From Arthrobacter_M sp030063245 (GTDB lineage: Bacteria > Actinomycetota > Actinomycetes > Actinomycetales > Micrococcaceae): DNA of 64,000 bases. Positions 8,469 to 17,011 of the stretch are shown here, one piece after another (position 1 is the stretch's first letter; each line of letters begins with the position of its first letter). A model generated the notes under the pieces. The model worked only from the letters and a program-made list of their open reading frames with translations. It was not told where the DNA came from and searched no databases. Where the stretch lies: NCBI RefSeq assembly GCF_051131705.1, contig NZ_CP180316.1, forward strand, positions 4,154,001-4,218,000. The letters are read 5' to 3'. The position numbers and the translations under genes were made by a program.

Positions 8469-9875
8469 ATGGCGAGTCCCAGCCCCGGAAATTCGATCAC
8501 CCTGCGCGTTGAAGCGCCGTCCAGCTTCACCGCCACCAGCGAGCTGGCCGCCGCGGTTGCCGCCGCGGGCGCAGCCGTCACTGCGCTGGATGTCACCGAA
8601 TCCCACCACGAGCGTCTGGTGGTGGACGTCACCTGCAACACTACCGACGATGCGCACGCCGTCCGCGTCAAAGATGCGTTGGACGCGCTCGACGGCGTCA
8701 CCGTCCGCAAGGTCTCTGACCGCACCTTTTTGATGCACCTGGGCGGCAAGCTCGAGGTCGTCCCCAAGGTAGCCCTGCGCAACCGGGACGATCTGTCCCG
8801 TGCCTACACGCCCGGCGTCGCCCGCGTCTGCATGGCAATTGCTGAAGATCCCAGCGCGGCCCGCAACCTGACCATCAAGCGCAACACGATTGCCGTCGTC
8901 ACCGATGGCTCCGCCGTCCTTGGCCTGGGCAATATCGGCCCCGCCGCGGCGCTGCCGGTGATGGAAGGCAAGGCCGCGCTGTTCAAGCAGTTCGCCAACG
9001 TTGACGCGTGGCCGGTCTGCCTGGACACGCAGGACACCGAAGAGATCATCATGATCGTCAAGGCGCTGGCCCCCGTTTACGGCGGCGTCAACCTCGAGGA
9101 CATCGCTGCCCCGCGCTGCTTCGAAATCGAAAAGCGGCTGCGCGATGAACTCGATATCCCGGTCTTCCACGATGACCAGCACGGCACTGCCATTGTCACC
9201 CTGGCCGCGCTGACCAACGCTCTGCGCGTGGTGGACAAGAAGATCGGCGACGTGAAGTTCGTGGTGGCCGGCGTCGGTGCCGCGGGCAATGCCATCATCC
9301 AGCTGCTGATCGCCGAGGGCGCCAACAATATCGTCGCCTGCGGGCGCAACGGCGCCATCAACCGCACAGAAACCTACACCGATGCGCACCGCACCTGGCT
9401 GGCCGAGAATACCAACCCGGACAACTTCACCGGCACCCTGCACGAGGCCGTCGCCGGCGCGGACGTGTTCATCGGCGTCAGCGGCCCGAATGTCTTGGGC
9501 GAGGAGCAGGTGGCCAGCATGGCGGAGAAGTCCATCGTCTTCGCGATGGCAAACCCCACCCCTGAGGTGGATCCGGCCATCGCGTCCAAGTACGCCGCCG
9601 TCGTAGCCACCGGGCGCAGCGACTTCCCCAACCAGATCAACAATGTACTTGCCTTTCCCGGATTCTTCCGCGGGCTGCTCGATGCCGGCGTTGCCGACAT
9701 CACGCCGGAAATGCTGGTTGCCGCCGCCACTGCAATTGCCAACCGTGTGGGCGATGATGAGCTGAACGCCAGCTTCATTGTGCCGAGCGTTTTCGACCAG
9801 CACGTTGCCGGCGACGTGGCATCAGCCGTAGCCGCCGCTGCCGGACACACCACTGAGAAGGGACAAGTTTCATGA
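8469..9875 (+). CDS. NAD(P)-dependent malic enzyme
   Basis: The 468-residue product would decarboxylate malate to pyruvate. The N-terminal 80 residues look like an ACT-type regulatory segment. The malic domain follows, with YTPGVARVC, TDGSAVLGLGNIGP and FHDDQHGTAIV, then the nucleotide-binding domain with VAGVGAAGNAI. The ATG at 8469 is chosen because AGGAGG lies just upstream; the frame is open farther 5' but without a ribosome site. The stop overlaps the malate synthase start by four bases. The pair would convert glyoxylate plus acetyl-CoA to malate and on to pyruvate. Cofactor preference is not readable. Confidence 0.93.
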   Translation: MASPSPGNSITLRVEAPSSFTATSELAAAVAAAGAAVTALDVTESHHERLVVDVTCNTTDDAHAVRVKDALDALDGVTVRKVSDRTFLMHLGGKLEVVPKVALRNRDDLSRAYTPGVARVCMAIAEDPSAARNLTIKRNTIAVVTDGSAVLGLGNIGPAAALPVMEGKAALFKQFANVDAWPVCLDTQDTEEIIMIVKALAPVYGGVNLEDIAAPRCFEIEKRLRDELDIPVFHDDQHGTAIVTLAALTNALRVVDKKIGDVKFVVAGVGAAGNAIIQLLIAEGANNIVACGRNGAINRTETYTDAHRTWLAENTNPDNFTGTLHEAVAGADVFIGVSGPNVLGEEQVASMAEKSIVFAMANPTPEVDPAIASKYAAVVATGRSDFPNQINNVLAFPGFFRGLLDAGVADITPEMLVAAATAIANRVGDDELNASFIVPSVFDQHVAGDVASAVAAAAGHTTEKGQVS

Positions 9876-11488
9876 CCTCCGCATCCACACCCGCCCTGAC
9901 CCTTTCCGATGCGAACCCGATCGACCGGGCCGAGGAGATCCTCACTCCCGAGGCACTGGCGTTCATCGAGGAACTGAACCGCCGCTTCGCCCCGACGCGC
10001 CGGAAGCGCCTGAACGACCGTGCCGCCAAGCGCGAGCAGGTGGCCCGGACCGGCCGGCTGGATTTCCTGCCCGAAACCGCCGATGTCCGCGCCGGCGACT
10101 GGAAGGTTGCCGCCGCGCCGGCGGCGCTGCAGGACCGCCGGGTTGAAATGACCGGACCCGCGTCCCCGGCCAAAATGGCGATCAACGCGCTCAATTCAGG
10201 CGCCAAGGTCTGGCTGGCCGACCTGGAGGATGCCAGCACCCCCACCTGGCCGAACGTGATCGACGCAGTGCTGAACCTGCGCGACGCCGCCGCCGGGACA
10301 CTGAGCTACACCTCGCCGGAGGGCAAAGAATACCGGCTGCGCACCGACGCACCTCTTGCCACCGTGATCGCCCGCCCGCGCGGCTGGCACATGGACGAAC
10401 GGCATGTGCTGGTCGACGGCGAACCGGCCGTGGCCGCGCTGGTGGACTTTGGTCTGCTGTTCTTTCATACCGCCAAGCTGCTGCTGGCTAACGGCGCCGG
10501 TCCGTATTACTACCTGCCGAAGATGGAAAGCCATCTGGAGGCCAGGCTGTGGAACGAGGTCTTCGTCTTCGCGCAGGACTACCTGGGCGTGCCGCAGGGC
10601 AGCATCCGCGCCACGGTCCTGATCGAGACCATCCCGGCCGCGTTCGAAATGGATGAGATCCTCTTCGAGCTGCGCGACCACGCCTCCGGCCTCAACGCTG
10701 GCCGTTGGGACTACCTTTTCAGCATGATCAAATACTTCCGCGACGCCGGCGAGGCGTTCATTCTCCCGGACCGCGCATCCGTGGCCATGACGGCCCCGTT
10801 CATGCGCGCCTACACGGAGCTGTTGGTCAAGACCTGCCACGCACGCGCCGCGTTCGCGATGGGTGGGATGGCAGCCGTCATTCCGAACCGGCGCGAGCCC
10901 GAGGTCACCGAGCAGGCCTTCGCGAAGGTCCGTGCGGACAAAACCCGCGAGGCCAATGACGGCTTTGACGGCTCCTGGGTAGCGCACCCGGACCTGGTTC
11001 CCATCTGCCAGGAGGTATTCGACGCCGTCCTCGGAGACCGCCCGAACCAGCTGGACAAGCAGCGCCCGGAGGTCTCCGTCACCGCGGATCAGCTCCTGGA
11101 CGTGGCCTCCGCGCCGGGCGAGGTCACCGAGGCCGGAATGCGGGCGAACCTGTATGTAGCGGTGGCCTACACCGCCGTCTGGATCTCCGGCAACGGCGCG
11201 GTGGCCATCCACAACCTGATGGAGGACGCCGCCACGGCGGAGATTTCCCGCTCACAGGTGTGGCAGCAGATCCGCAATGAGGTCACCCTCACGGACACCG
11301 GCAACACCGCCACCCGCGAGCTCGTCACGCGGATCCTGGCCGAGGAAACGGAGAAGCTGCGCGGCGAGGTGGGCGAAGAATCCTTCGAGAAGTACTACAA
11401 GCCCGCCAGCGAACTCATCGCCGATATCTGCCTCTCCGAGGAGTACACGGACTTCCTGACCACTCCCGCCTACGAACTGGTGGGCTAG
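9872..11488 (+). CDS. aceB: Malate synthase A
   Basis: This 538-residue enzyme condenses glyoxylate with acetyl-CoA to give malate. Family blocks visible include VEMTGPASPAKMAINALNSG near residues 91-110, WLADLEDASTPTW at 114-126, the active-site segment ARPRGWHMDE near 167-176, and LIETIPAAFEMDEIL. It is translationally coupled to malic enzyme by ATGA, and the next gene starts two bases after its stop. No isocitrate lyase is nearby. Its glyoxylate supply here is therefore more likely purine or allantoin breakdown than the glyoxylate shunt. Confidence 0.96.
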   Translation: MTSASTPALTLSDANPIDRAEEILTPEALAFIEELNRRFAPTRRKRLNDRAAKREQVARTGRLDFLPETADVRAGDWKVAAAPAALQDRRVEMTGPASPAKMAINALNSGAKVWLADLEDASTPTWPNVIDAVLNLRDAAAGTLSYTSPEGKEYRLRTDAPLATVIARPRGWHMDERHVLVDGEPAVAALVDFGLLFFHTAKLLLANGAGPYYYLPKMESHLEARLWNEVFVFAQDYLGVPQGSIRATVLIETIPAAFEMDEILFELRDHASGLNAGRWDYLFSMIKYFRDAGEAFILPDRASVAMTAPFMRAYTELLVKTCHARAAFAMGGMAAVIPNRREPEVTEQAFAKVRADKTREANDGFDGSWVAHPDLVPICQEVFDAVLGDRPNQLDKQRPEVSVTADQLLDVASAPGEVTEAGMRANLYVAVAYTAVWISGNGAVAIHNLMEDAATAEISRSQVWQQIRNEVTLTDTGNTATRELVTRILAEETEKLRGEVGEESFEKYYKPASELIADICLSEEYTDFLTTPAYELVG

Positions 11489-11490
11489 CG

Positions 11491-12759
11491 ATGGCTGAAA
11501 CTCAGTCACTGACAGCGGCGGACCTGGCGCACATCGATGCTTCCTGCGCCGCCACGGACCAGCTGCTTGACCGCAACTACCCGGGCGACGACGGCACCCG
11601 CCAGCCCGTGCACACCGTGTACGTGCCGGCGGACAAGTTCACCACCACCTTTGCCGCCGACTGGGGCGCACAGGGCCTTGAGGCGATCAACAACGCCGGC
11701 GGCCTCGAGCGCCTCGGCGCGCTGCTGGGGCAAGACGGGGAACTGGCTGCGGCCGTGGCTCCCCGGGTTGCCGCCAAGCTGGCGAACGAGCCGATTGAGG
11801 ACCTGCGCCTGGACTTTGAGGACGGCTTTGGCAACCGCGGCGACGACGTCGAGGATGCCGCCGCCGTGACGGCCGCCAAGACCGTCAGCGCCGCAGTGGC
11901 CGCCGGGACGGCCCCGCCGTTCGTGGGCATCCGCTTCAAGTGCTTCGAGGCACCGACCCGGGCCCGGGGCGTGCGCACCCTGGACCTGTTCGTCTCCACC
12001 CTGGCGCAGGCGGGGGAACTCCCCGACGGCCTGGTGCTGACACTGCCCAAGGTGACCACGGTCGATCAGGTCAAGGCCATGGACTTCGCCGTGGGCCGTT
12101 TAGAGGAAATCCACGGACTGCCTGCCGGACGCCTGCGTTTTGAGGTGCAGGTGGAAACCCCGCAGCTCATCCTGGGCCCCGACGGCACCTCCCCCGTGGC
12201 GCAGCTGCCCCACGTGGTCCCCGGACGCATCAGCGGTCTGCACTACGGCACCTACGACTACAGCGCCTCGCTGGAGATCTCCGCCGAGTACCAGTCCATG
12301 GAGCACCCGGTGGCGGACTTCGCCAAGGAAATCATGCAGCTGGCCGTGGCCGGAACGGGCATCCGCCTCTCCGACGGCTCTACTAACATCATGCCGATCG
12401 GCGACGGCGCGGACGCCGCCTGGGCACTGCACGGCCGGCTAGTGCGGCGTTCCCTGGAACGCGGCTACTACCAGGGCTGGGACCTGAACCCCGCCCAGCT
12501 GCCGAGCCGTTTCAGCGCCACGTACGCCTTCTACCGCCAAGGCCTCCCGGCAGCCGCCGTGCGCCTGCGCAACTACGTCCAGCAGACCCCGGGCGCCGTC
12601 ATGGACGAACCGGCCACGGCACGCGCCCTGGCCAACTTCATCCTGCGCGGCCTGGTCTGCGGCGCCGCCGGCGCCGAGGAAGTGCTGGCCCTGACGAGCC
12701 TTGACCAAACCCAACTGACGGCGCTGGCCCACCCGCGGCTCGCCACCGTCTCTCACTGA
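11491..12759 (+). CDS. DUF6986-type protein, HpcH/HpaI aldolase-like fold
   Basis: This 422-residue cytosolic protein has no established function that I know of. Segments such as DLRLDFEDGFGNRGDD (near 112-127), GIRFKCFEAP, TLPKVTTVDQVKAMD and FEVQVETPQLI recall the acidic metal and acyl-binding sites of the HpcH/HpaI, citrate lyase beta and malate synthase TIM barrels. It begins two bases after malate synthase and ends 11 bases before allE. It is therefore locked into a glyoxylate and ureide operon. A lyase or aldolase acting on a glyoxylate- or ureidoglycolate-derived metabolite is a reasonable guess, not a demonstrated role. Confidence 0.85.
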   Translation: MAETQSLTAADLAHIDASCAATDQLLDRNYPGDDGTRQPVHTVYVPADKFTTTFAADWGAQGLEAINNAGGLERLGALLGQDGELAAAVAPRVAAKLANEPIEDLRLDFEDGFGNRGDDVEDAAAVTAAKTVSAAVAAGTAPPFVGIRFKCFEAPTRARGVRTLDLFVSTLAQAGELPDGLVLTLPKVTTVDQVKAMDFAVGRLEEIHGLPAGRLRFEVQVETPQLILGPDGTSPVAQLPHVVPGRISGLHYGTYDYSASLEISAEYQSMEHPVADFAKEIMQLAVAGTGIRLSDGSTNIMPIGDGADAAWALHGRLVRRSLERGYYQGWDLNPAQLPSRFSATYAFYRQGLPAAAVRLRNYVQQTPGAVMDEPATARALANFILRGLVCGAAGAEEVLALTSLDQTQLTALAHPRLATVSH

Positions 12760-12770
12760 AGGATTCACTG

Positions 12771-13583
12771 ATGGGCAAGTACTACTACCCCGAGGGCGGC
12801 CTGCCGCCGCAAACACACCTCACCACCGAACGCGCCATCGTCAAGGAGGCCTACACGGTCATCCCCAAGGGCGTGCTGACGGACATCGTCACGAGCAACC
12901 TCCCGGGATTCACCAACACCCGATCTTGGATCATCGCCCGCCCGATCTCCGGCTTCGCCACCACCTTCTCCCAGCTGATCGTGGAGATCGGTGCCGGCGG
13001 TGGCTCCGAGAAGCCCGAGCAGGAGGCCGGCGTCGAAGGGGTCATCTTCGTCACCAAGGGCAAGGTCAACCTGACCCTCGAGGGCGAGCTGCACCCGCTG
13101 GAGGAAGGCGGCTACGCCTACCTGGCCGCCGGTGACGCATGGAGCCTGGAGAACGTCTCCGACGACATCGTCTCCTTCCACTGGATCCGCAAGGCCTACG
13201 AGCGTCTCGAGGGCTACGAGGCCAAGTCCTTCGTCACGAGCGACGCCGAGGTGGCGCCCAACGAGATGCCCGACGTCGACGGCGTCTGGAAGACAACCCG
13301 CTTCGCCGACCCGAACGACCTGGCTCACGACATGCACGTGAACATCGTGACGTTCCGGCCCGGCGGCGTGATCCCCTTCCCGGAGACCCACGTGATGGAG
13401 CACGGCCTGTACGTGCTCGAGGGCAAGGCCATGTACCTGCTCAACAACGACTGGGTCGAGGTGGAGGCCGGCGACTTCATGTGGCTGCGCGCTTTCTGCC
13501 CGCAGGCCTGCTACGCCGGCGGCCCGGGCAACTTCCGCTACCTGCTGTACAAGGACGTCAACCGGCAGATCCGCCTGACGTAA
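12771..13583 (+). CDS. allE: (S)-ureidoglycine aminohydrolase
   Basis: The 270-residue bicupin converts (S)-ureidoglycine, the product of allantoate amidohydrolase, to (S)-ureidoglycolate and ammonia. The C-terminal cupin carries the manganese ligands Glu205, His207 and His211 in PETHVMEHG, and Gln245 in FCPQACYAG. Their spacing is identical to that of the E. coli enzyme. The gene starts 11 bases after the DUF6986 gene and is followed by a hairpin. Allantoate amidohydrolase itself is not in the window. The presence of allE with allB implies that the ureide pathway passes through ureidoglycolate. Confidence 0.94.
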   Translation: MGKYYYPEGGLPPQTHLTTERAIVKEAYTVIPKGVLTDIVTSNLPGFTNTRSWIIARPISGFATTFSQLIVEIGAGGGSEKPEQEAGVEGVIFVTKGKVNLTLEGELHPLEEGGYAYLAAGDAWSLENVSDDIVSFHWIRKAYERLEGYEAKSFVTSDAEVAPNEMPDVDGVWKTTRFADPNDLAHDMHVNIVTFRPGGVIPFPETHVMEHGLYVLEGKAMYLLNNDWVEVEAGDFMWLRAFCPQACYAGGPGNFRYLLYKDVNRQIRLT

Positions 13584-13648
13584 CCGGCGGCATCTCGCTT
13601 GGTCGATCGCTACCGTCCGGTGATCCAGACTCCTTTTGCCGCTCGTCT

Positions 13649-13684
13649 GGACGGATGCCGCTGAAATTTCCACGGCATCCGTCC
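13649..13684 (+). terminator. Hairpin at the end of the malate synthase-allE operon
   Basis: The 12-base arms GGACGGATGCCG (13649-13660) and CGGCATCCGTCC (13673-13684) pair perfectly around a 12-base loop, about 65 bases past the allE stop. No U-run follows. The block TTTCCACGGCATC recurs 18 bases later. The remaining space to 13914 holds no gene that I can support and is likely the promoter of the AAA ATPase. Confidence 0.6.
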
Positions 13685-13914
13685 ATTTCCACGGCATCTC
13701 GGGAGCCGGTGGCGCCTGATGACTCCGTGATGCCGTGCGAATTTTGACCCCTGACCCACATGGTGATCGACCAGGGCCGGCCACGTCCGCGTGGAGATCC
13801 CAGGCGAGCCCGCCAAGTCACCTTTCGTCTGGGTTACGGACGCCGTTTGCCGGCGCGGTACCGACACCACAGGAGCCACCGATCGGCCGATGTCGCTTCT
13901 GCTAGGGTCTGTCC

Positions 13915-15278
13915 ATGGATGAGAACCTGGGGAAGTTCATCGCATACTTCGGCACGCTGGCGCGCCTGGCGCAGGCCGGACTGGAGCTGGTGAAGGGCGG
14001 CGATGAGCTGCTCCGGACACTCACCGATCACCTTGGCGCGGCCGCTCAGGACCTATGTGTTGTGGTGGAGGAGATCGCACCGCACCGCCTGGTGGACCTC
14101 GACATCCTGCTGGAAGCCATGGCTGGCGGGGATCCGGACAACAGGCTGGTGGGCATCGGCGGCGGCGAGCAGCGCAACCATATGTCCCTCGGCGACATCA
14201 TCCAGCAATCGCTGATTTTTCCGAACTTCCCGCTGTCCCAGCCCGACTACACGAATCTTTCCGTCGGCCCCGACGAGCAGCGCCAGGCCGTGGCGCTGGG
14301 ATTGCGGCTCTTTACGTACGCGAGCTCGCCCGTCGCGGTCCTCCAACGCGAAGCGAAACCCAAATTCGGCCGGCAGTTCGCCGCGCTGGAGGTCCTCGCC
14401 GCCCGGCCCTCCGTGGCCGCCGATTTCCTGGCCAATGTGCGCCGCGAAATGGAGCACCGAAGCGTCTTCAAGGGCCAGATCATCGCCCTGAGCATCAGCG
14501 ATTTCGGGCCCAGCGTCGGCGGGGTGACGTTCGTGCGGCGCCCCGAACTGTCCGGCAGCGACGTCATCCTCCCCGACGGCCTCCTCAGCAGGGTGGAGAA
14601 CCACACTCTGGGCATCGCCCGGCAGGCCGACGTCCTGAGGGCGCACGGGCAGCACCTCAAGCGCGGCCTGCTCCTGTACGGTCCGCCGGGGACCGGCAAG
14701 ACGCACACAGTCCGCTATCTCCTGAGTCAAAGTGAGGGCACGACGGCGGTGCTCCTCTCGGGCGGTTCGCTCGCCCGAATCTCGGAGGCGGCCAAGACCG
14801 CACGGGCCCTCGCGCCCTCAATCGTCGTGCTGGAGGACTGCGACCTGATCGCCGAGGACCGCAGTTTCGGCCACGGCCCGCAGCCCCTGCTCTTCGAAGT
14901 GCTCGATGCCATGGACGGGCTGGATAACGATTCTGACGTCGCCTTTGTCCTGACTACCAACCGCGTGGACATGCTGGAGCGCGCCCTTGCCCAGCGGCCC
15001 GGACGCGTGGACCTGGCCGTGGAATCCCGCTCCCGTCCGAGCATGAGCGCACGGAACTGCTGCGCCTGTACTCGCGCGGGCTTGCCTTTTCACCGTCGGC
15101 GCTCGAGTCCGCCACGGCACGAACCGCGGGCACCACGGCCTCGTTCGCCAAGGAGCTGGTCCGGCGCTCCGTGGTTGCCGCGTCATTGGCCGGCGAGGAC
15201 CCCGCCGATGCGCACCTCGCCGCTGCCGTGGACCAGCTCATGGCCGACGGCGAAGCTCTCACCCGTCAAGGACATTGA
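13915..15278 (+). pseudogene. AAA-family ATPase, reading frame broken near 15026
   Basis: The frame from ATG 13915 encodes a helical N-terminal region of about 245 residues and an AAA module. The module has Walker A GPPGTGKT at 256-263, Walker B IVVLEDCD at 303-310, TTNR at 347-350, and an RPGR arginine-finger motif at 361-364. After VDLAVE the coherent sequence continues only in the next frame (IPLPSEHERTELLRLYSRG) and ends at TGA 15276-15278. One A seems missing at about 15026, where GGAATCCC would read GGAAATCCC in an intact gene. Substrate is unknown; such proteins are usually unfoldase or remodelling ATPases. The loss may be real or a homopolymer error. Confidence 0.85.
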
Positions 15279-15804
15279 GGAAGCCGCCACTGAGATCGCT
15301 GTTCTTTGGCTGGATGTGGACCCCCACGACGTCCGCGTACACGTAGCCCTGCGCCTTCCCGAAGCCGTGGCGAAGATGTGGCAGGACGGCGAGGCCCGCG
15401 AAGATGCTGCCCGCGAAATGGTGAAGGGGGCGGCCGTTCTCAAGCGAGCAGCAGTTCATGAGTTGGGCGCCGGAGGAGTGACATTGAGCGATGCTGGAAT
15501 TCTGCTCGGTCTCTCCACCCAGCGGGTGCACCAACTCTCCAAATTATGGAGCGCGCGAACAGCGGATCGCCGTTCATGGAATCTGCACCGCGATCCCGAG
15601 GGATCCGCAGTAGCTGACCAGCCAGTCAAAGCCCGGACCCGCACTGAATATCACTCCGCCGGTGGTCGTCGGGGTCAGATCCCTGACACCAACGCGGTCA
15701 CCGAAGAGTACGAACGCTCTGTCCGTATTGCGCCGGTTACTCATCCAGACGACACCGTCGAAACCCGATTTGTAGGCAGCTTCGGCCCAACGGACTGTCC
15801 TTGA
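15208..15804 (+). CDS. Small helix-turn-helix protein, start and end uncertain
   Basis: Residues encoded from about 15265 to 15545 read as a genuine protein. An amphipathic region (LWLDVDPHDVRVHVALRLP) is followed by a recognition-type motif, LSDAGILLGLSTQRVHQL. The only ATG near the front is 15208, inside the end of the ATPase; a later GTG at 15316 is possible. Beyond about 15550 the frame runs antisense through the RES-domain gene and becomes low in character, to a stop at 15804. The natural end may have been lost. It resembles antitoxin or excisionase-like regulators, but I cannot name the family. Confidence 0.45.
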   Translation: MRTSPLPWTSSWPTAKLSPVKDIEEAATEIAVLWLDVDPHDVRVHVALRLPEAVAKMWQDGEAREDAAREMVKGAAVLKRAAVHELGAGGVTLSDAGILLGLSTQRVHQLSKLWSARTADRRSWNLHRDPEGSAVADQPVKARTRTEYHSAGGRRGQIPDTNAVTEEYERSVRIAPVTHPDDTVETRFVGSFGPTDCP

Positions 15805-16191
15805 GGACTGGGACGCTGTCGTCGCGCTCAGGGTCCCTGCGTCGGTTCCCAACACACGCAGACCATCTCCCATGAATACTGCAAGTTTCAGTTCCCGTGT
15901 GGTGGCGATAGTTGCGGCAACACTGTCGGCGAAACTCGGGTACAGGATCTTGCCGTTGCGCAATGGAACGCTATGGAGGATCGTTTCACAGACAGCAGCC
16001 TCAAGGGTGTCTGCGGCATAAAGAACCGGCACAGCGGGGTTTCCGAAAAAGGCAAACCGGATGCGGCTGCCGAAGCCTGGATTGAATTCCGCAGCCAATC
16101 GGGTGTTGGAGAAGACCCGCCACAGCTCAGTGCCTTCCTGCAGTACCAAGGCCTGCGCCTCAAACGGCTGAGGAGGGGCTAACCTCACCAC
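15574..16191 (-). CDS. RES-domain protein, probable toxin
   Basis: This 205-residue protein resembles RES toxins, which degrade or phosphorolyse NAD+. The conserved arginine lies in ELWRVFS near residue 26, and a glutamate lies in LEAAVCETILH. The middle segment PVLYAADTLEAAV and the late WAEAAYKSGFDGVVW also fit the family pattern. It overlaps the upstream antitoxin-like gene by seven bases, the usual antitoxin-first order. Its 3' end overlaps the convergent helix-turn-helix frame. The assignment to RES is from motif pattern and context. Confidence 0.75.
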   Translation of the reverse strand: MVRLAPPQPFEAQALVLQEGTELWRVFSNTRLAAEFNPGFGSRIRFAFFGNPAVPVLYAADTLEAAVCETILHSVPLRNGKILYPSFADSVAATIATTRELKLAVFMGDGLRVLGTDAGTLSATTASQSSRTVRWAEAAYKSGFDGVVWMSNRRNTDRAFVLFGDRVGVRDLTPTTTGGVIFSAGPGFDWLVSYCGSLGIAVQIP

Positions 16192-16757
16192 TGAACGTTG
16201 AAACTCTGCTCCGCGGCGTAGACGACTTCGTCCCCGCGATCCAGCCGGTCGACCGGCCGTGCATCATCAAGATACCCTGTGGAAGCAACAAGCCACAGTG
16301 CCAGGCTGGCTTCACTCCACCCTGCTTTTTTGGCCACCGTGATGAGACGGCCGATCACGGGCAAGATGACGCCGTGTACGCGGTCCACCTGAAACCCGGG
16401 GTATCGGTAGCCCCTCGGCCGGTTGATCGCCAACAACCTTCCTGCGGACCGCTGCTCGGAAGCCCAACTCCGATTCGGCGACTTCGATCCAACTGCCGCG
16501 GAGACCTCGGTACTGGTCAGGAGACCAAACTCGGCTTCCATTTCTCGCCAGGTATTTTCGGTCTCCTGCATGACGGCGGCCAGTTGGGGCGACACGGCGA
16601 CGTCCACGGCAGCGAGAGCAGGGCCGAGCGCTTCGACGCTGCGCGCCATATTTTCGGCCATTTGCATCAGCAGAGGGCGTTTCCCCTGCGCTCCAGTGAG
16701 TGATTCTTCCTGCTGTTCCGTCGTCACTTTGGTTCTCCCGTCCGACGCTTTCGACAC
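16185..16757 (-). CDS. Xre/MbcA-type antitoxin partner of the RES protein
   Basis: The 190-residue product has a variable N-terminal half and a C-terminal antitoxin-like domain. It contains LLTSTEVSAAVG (an HTH-like segment), LLAINRPRGYRYPGFQVD and a final ARPVDRLD. That order matches antitoxins paired with RES toxins. It precedes and overlaps the toxin gene by seven bases. The N-terminal extension of about 80 residues is longer than in many short antitoxins. It would bind the toxin active site and probably repress its own promoter. Confidence 0.7.
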   Translation of the reverse strand: MSKASDGRTKVTTEQQEESLTGAQGKRPLLMQMAENMARSVEALGPALAAVDVAVSPQLAAVMQETENTWREMEAEFGLLTSTEVSAAVGSKSPNRSWASEQRSAGRLLAINRPRGYRYPGFQVDRVHGVILPVIGRLITVAKKAGWSEASLALWLVASTGYLDDARPVDRLDRGDEVVYAAEQSFNVQW

Positions 16758-16939
16758 AGGAGTCTACCTGTCGGGATCGTCAGGCGCCATGACACGACGC
16801 CCTGGGAATGCCTGGAGATCTCCACCCTCGCGGATCTCCACGCAGCCGCGGGTGGCACCGGGCAACCGCTAGGAGAGGCGGCCGCTCAGCAGGGGTTGAC
16901 GGTATGGCATCGCAGGCCTAAACTTTCATTAGGCAAGAT

Positions 16940-16964
16940 ATAGTTTTCATTGTGTGAAAACTAT
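16940..16964 (+). promoter_or_regulatory. Perfect palindrome upstream of hyi, candidate IclR-family operator
   Basis: The arms ATAGTTTTCA (16940-16949) and TGAAAACTAT (16955-16964) are exact inverted repeats around a 5-base centre. They lie 48 bases upstream of the hydroxypyruvate isomerase ATG. The TTTTC/GAAAA character resembles IclR and AllR half-sites. The IclR gene at 7491 is the obvious candidate binder. Confidence 0.65.
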
Positions 16965-17011
16965 GGAACATTTAACACGAATCATCAAGACGCTGGCGAA
17001 GGACACCCATA

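Noticed and set aside
8466..9803. Long open frame antisense to malic enzyme
   Set aside because: It mirrors the codon pattern of a clear malic enzyme and its protein is rich in His, Asp and Gly without any motif. High-GC genes often leave such frames open.
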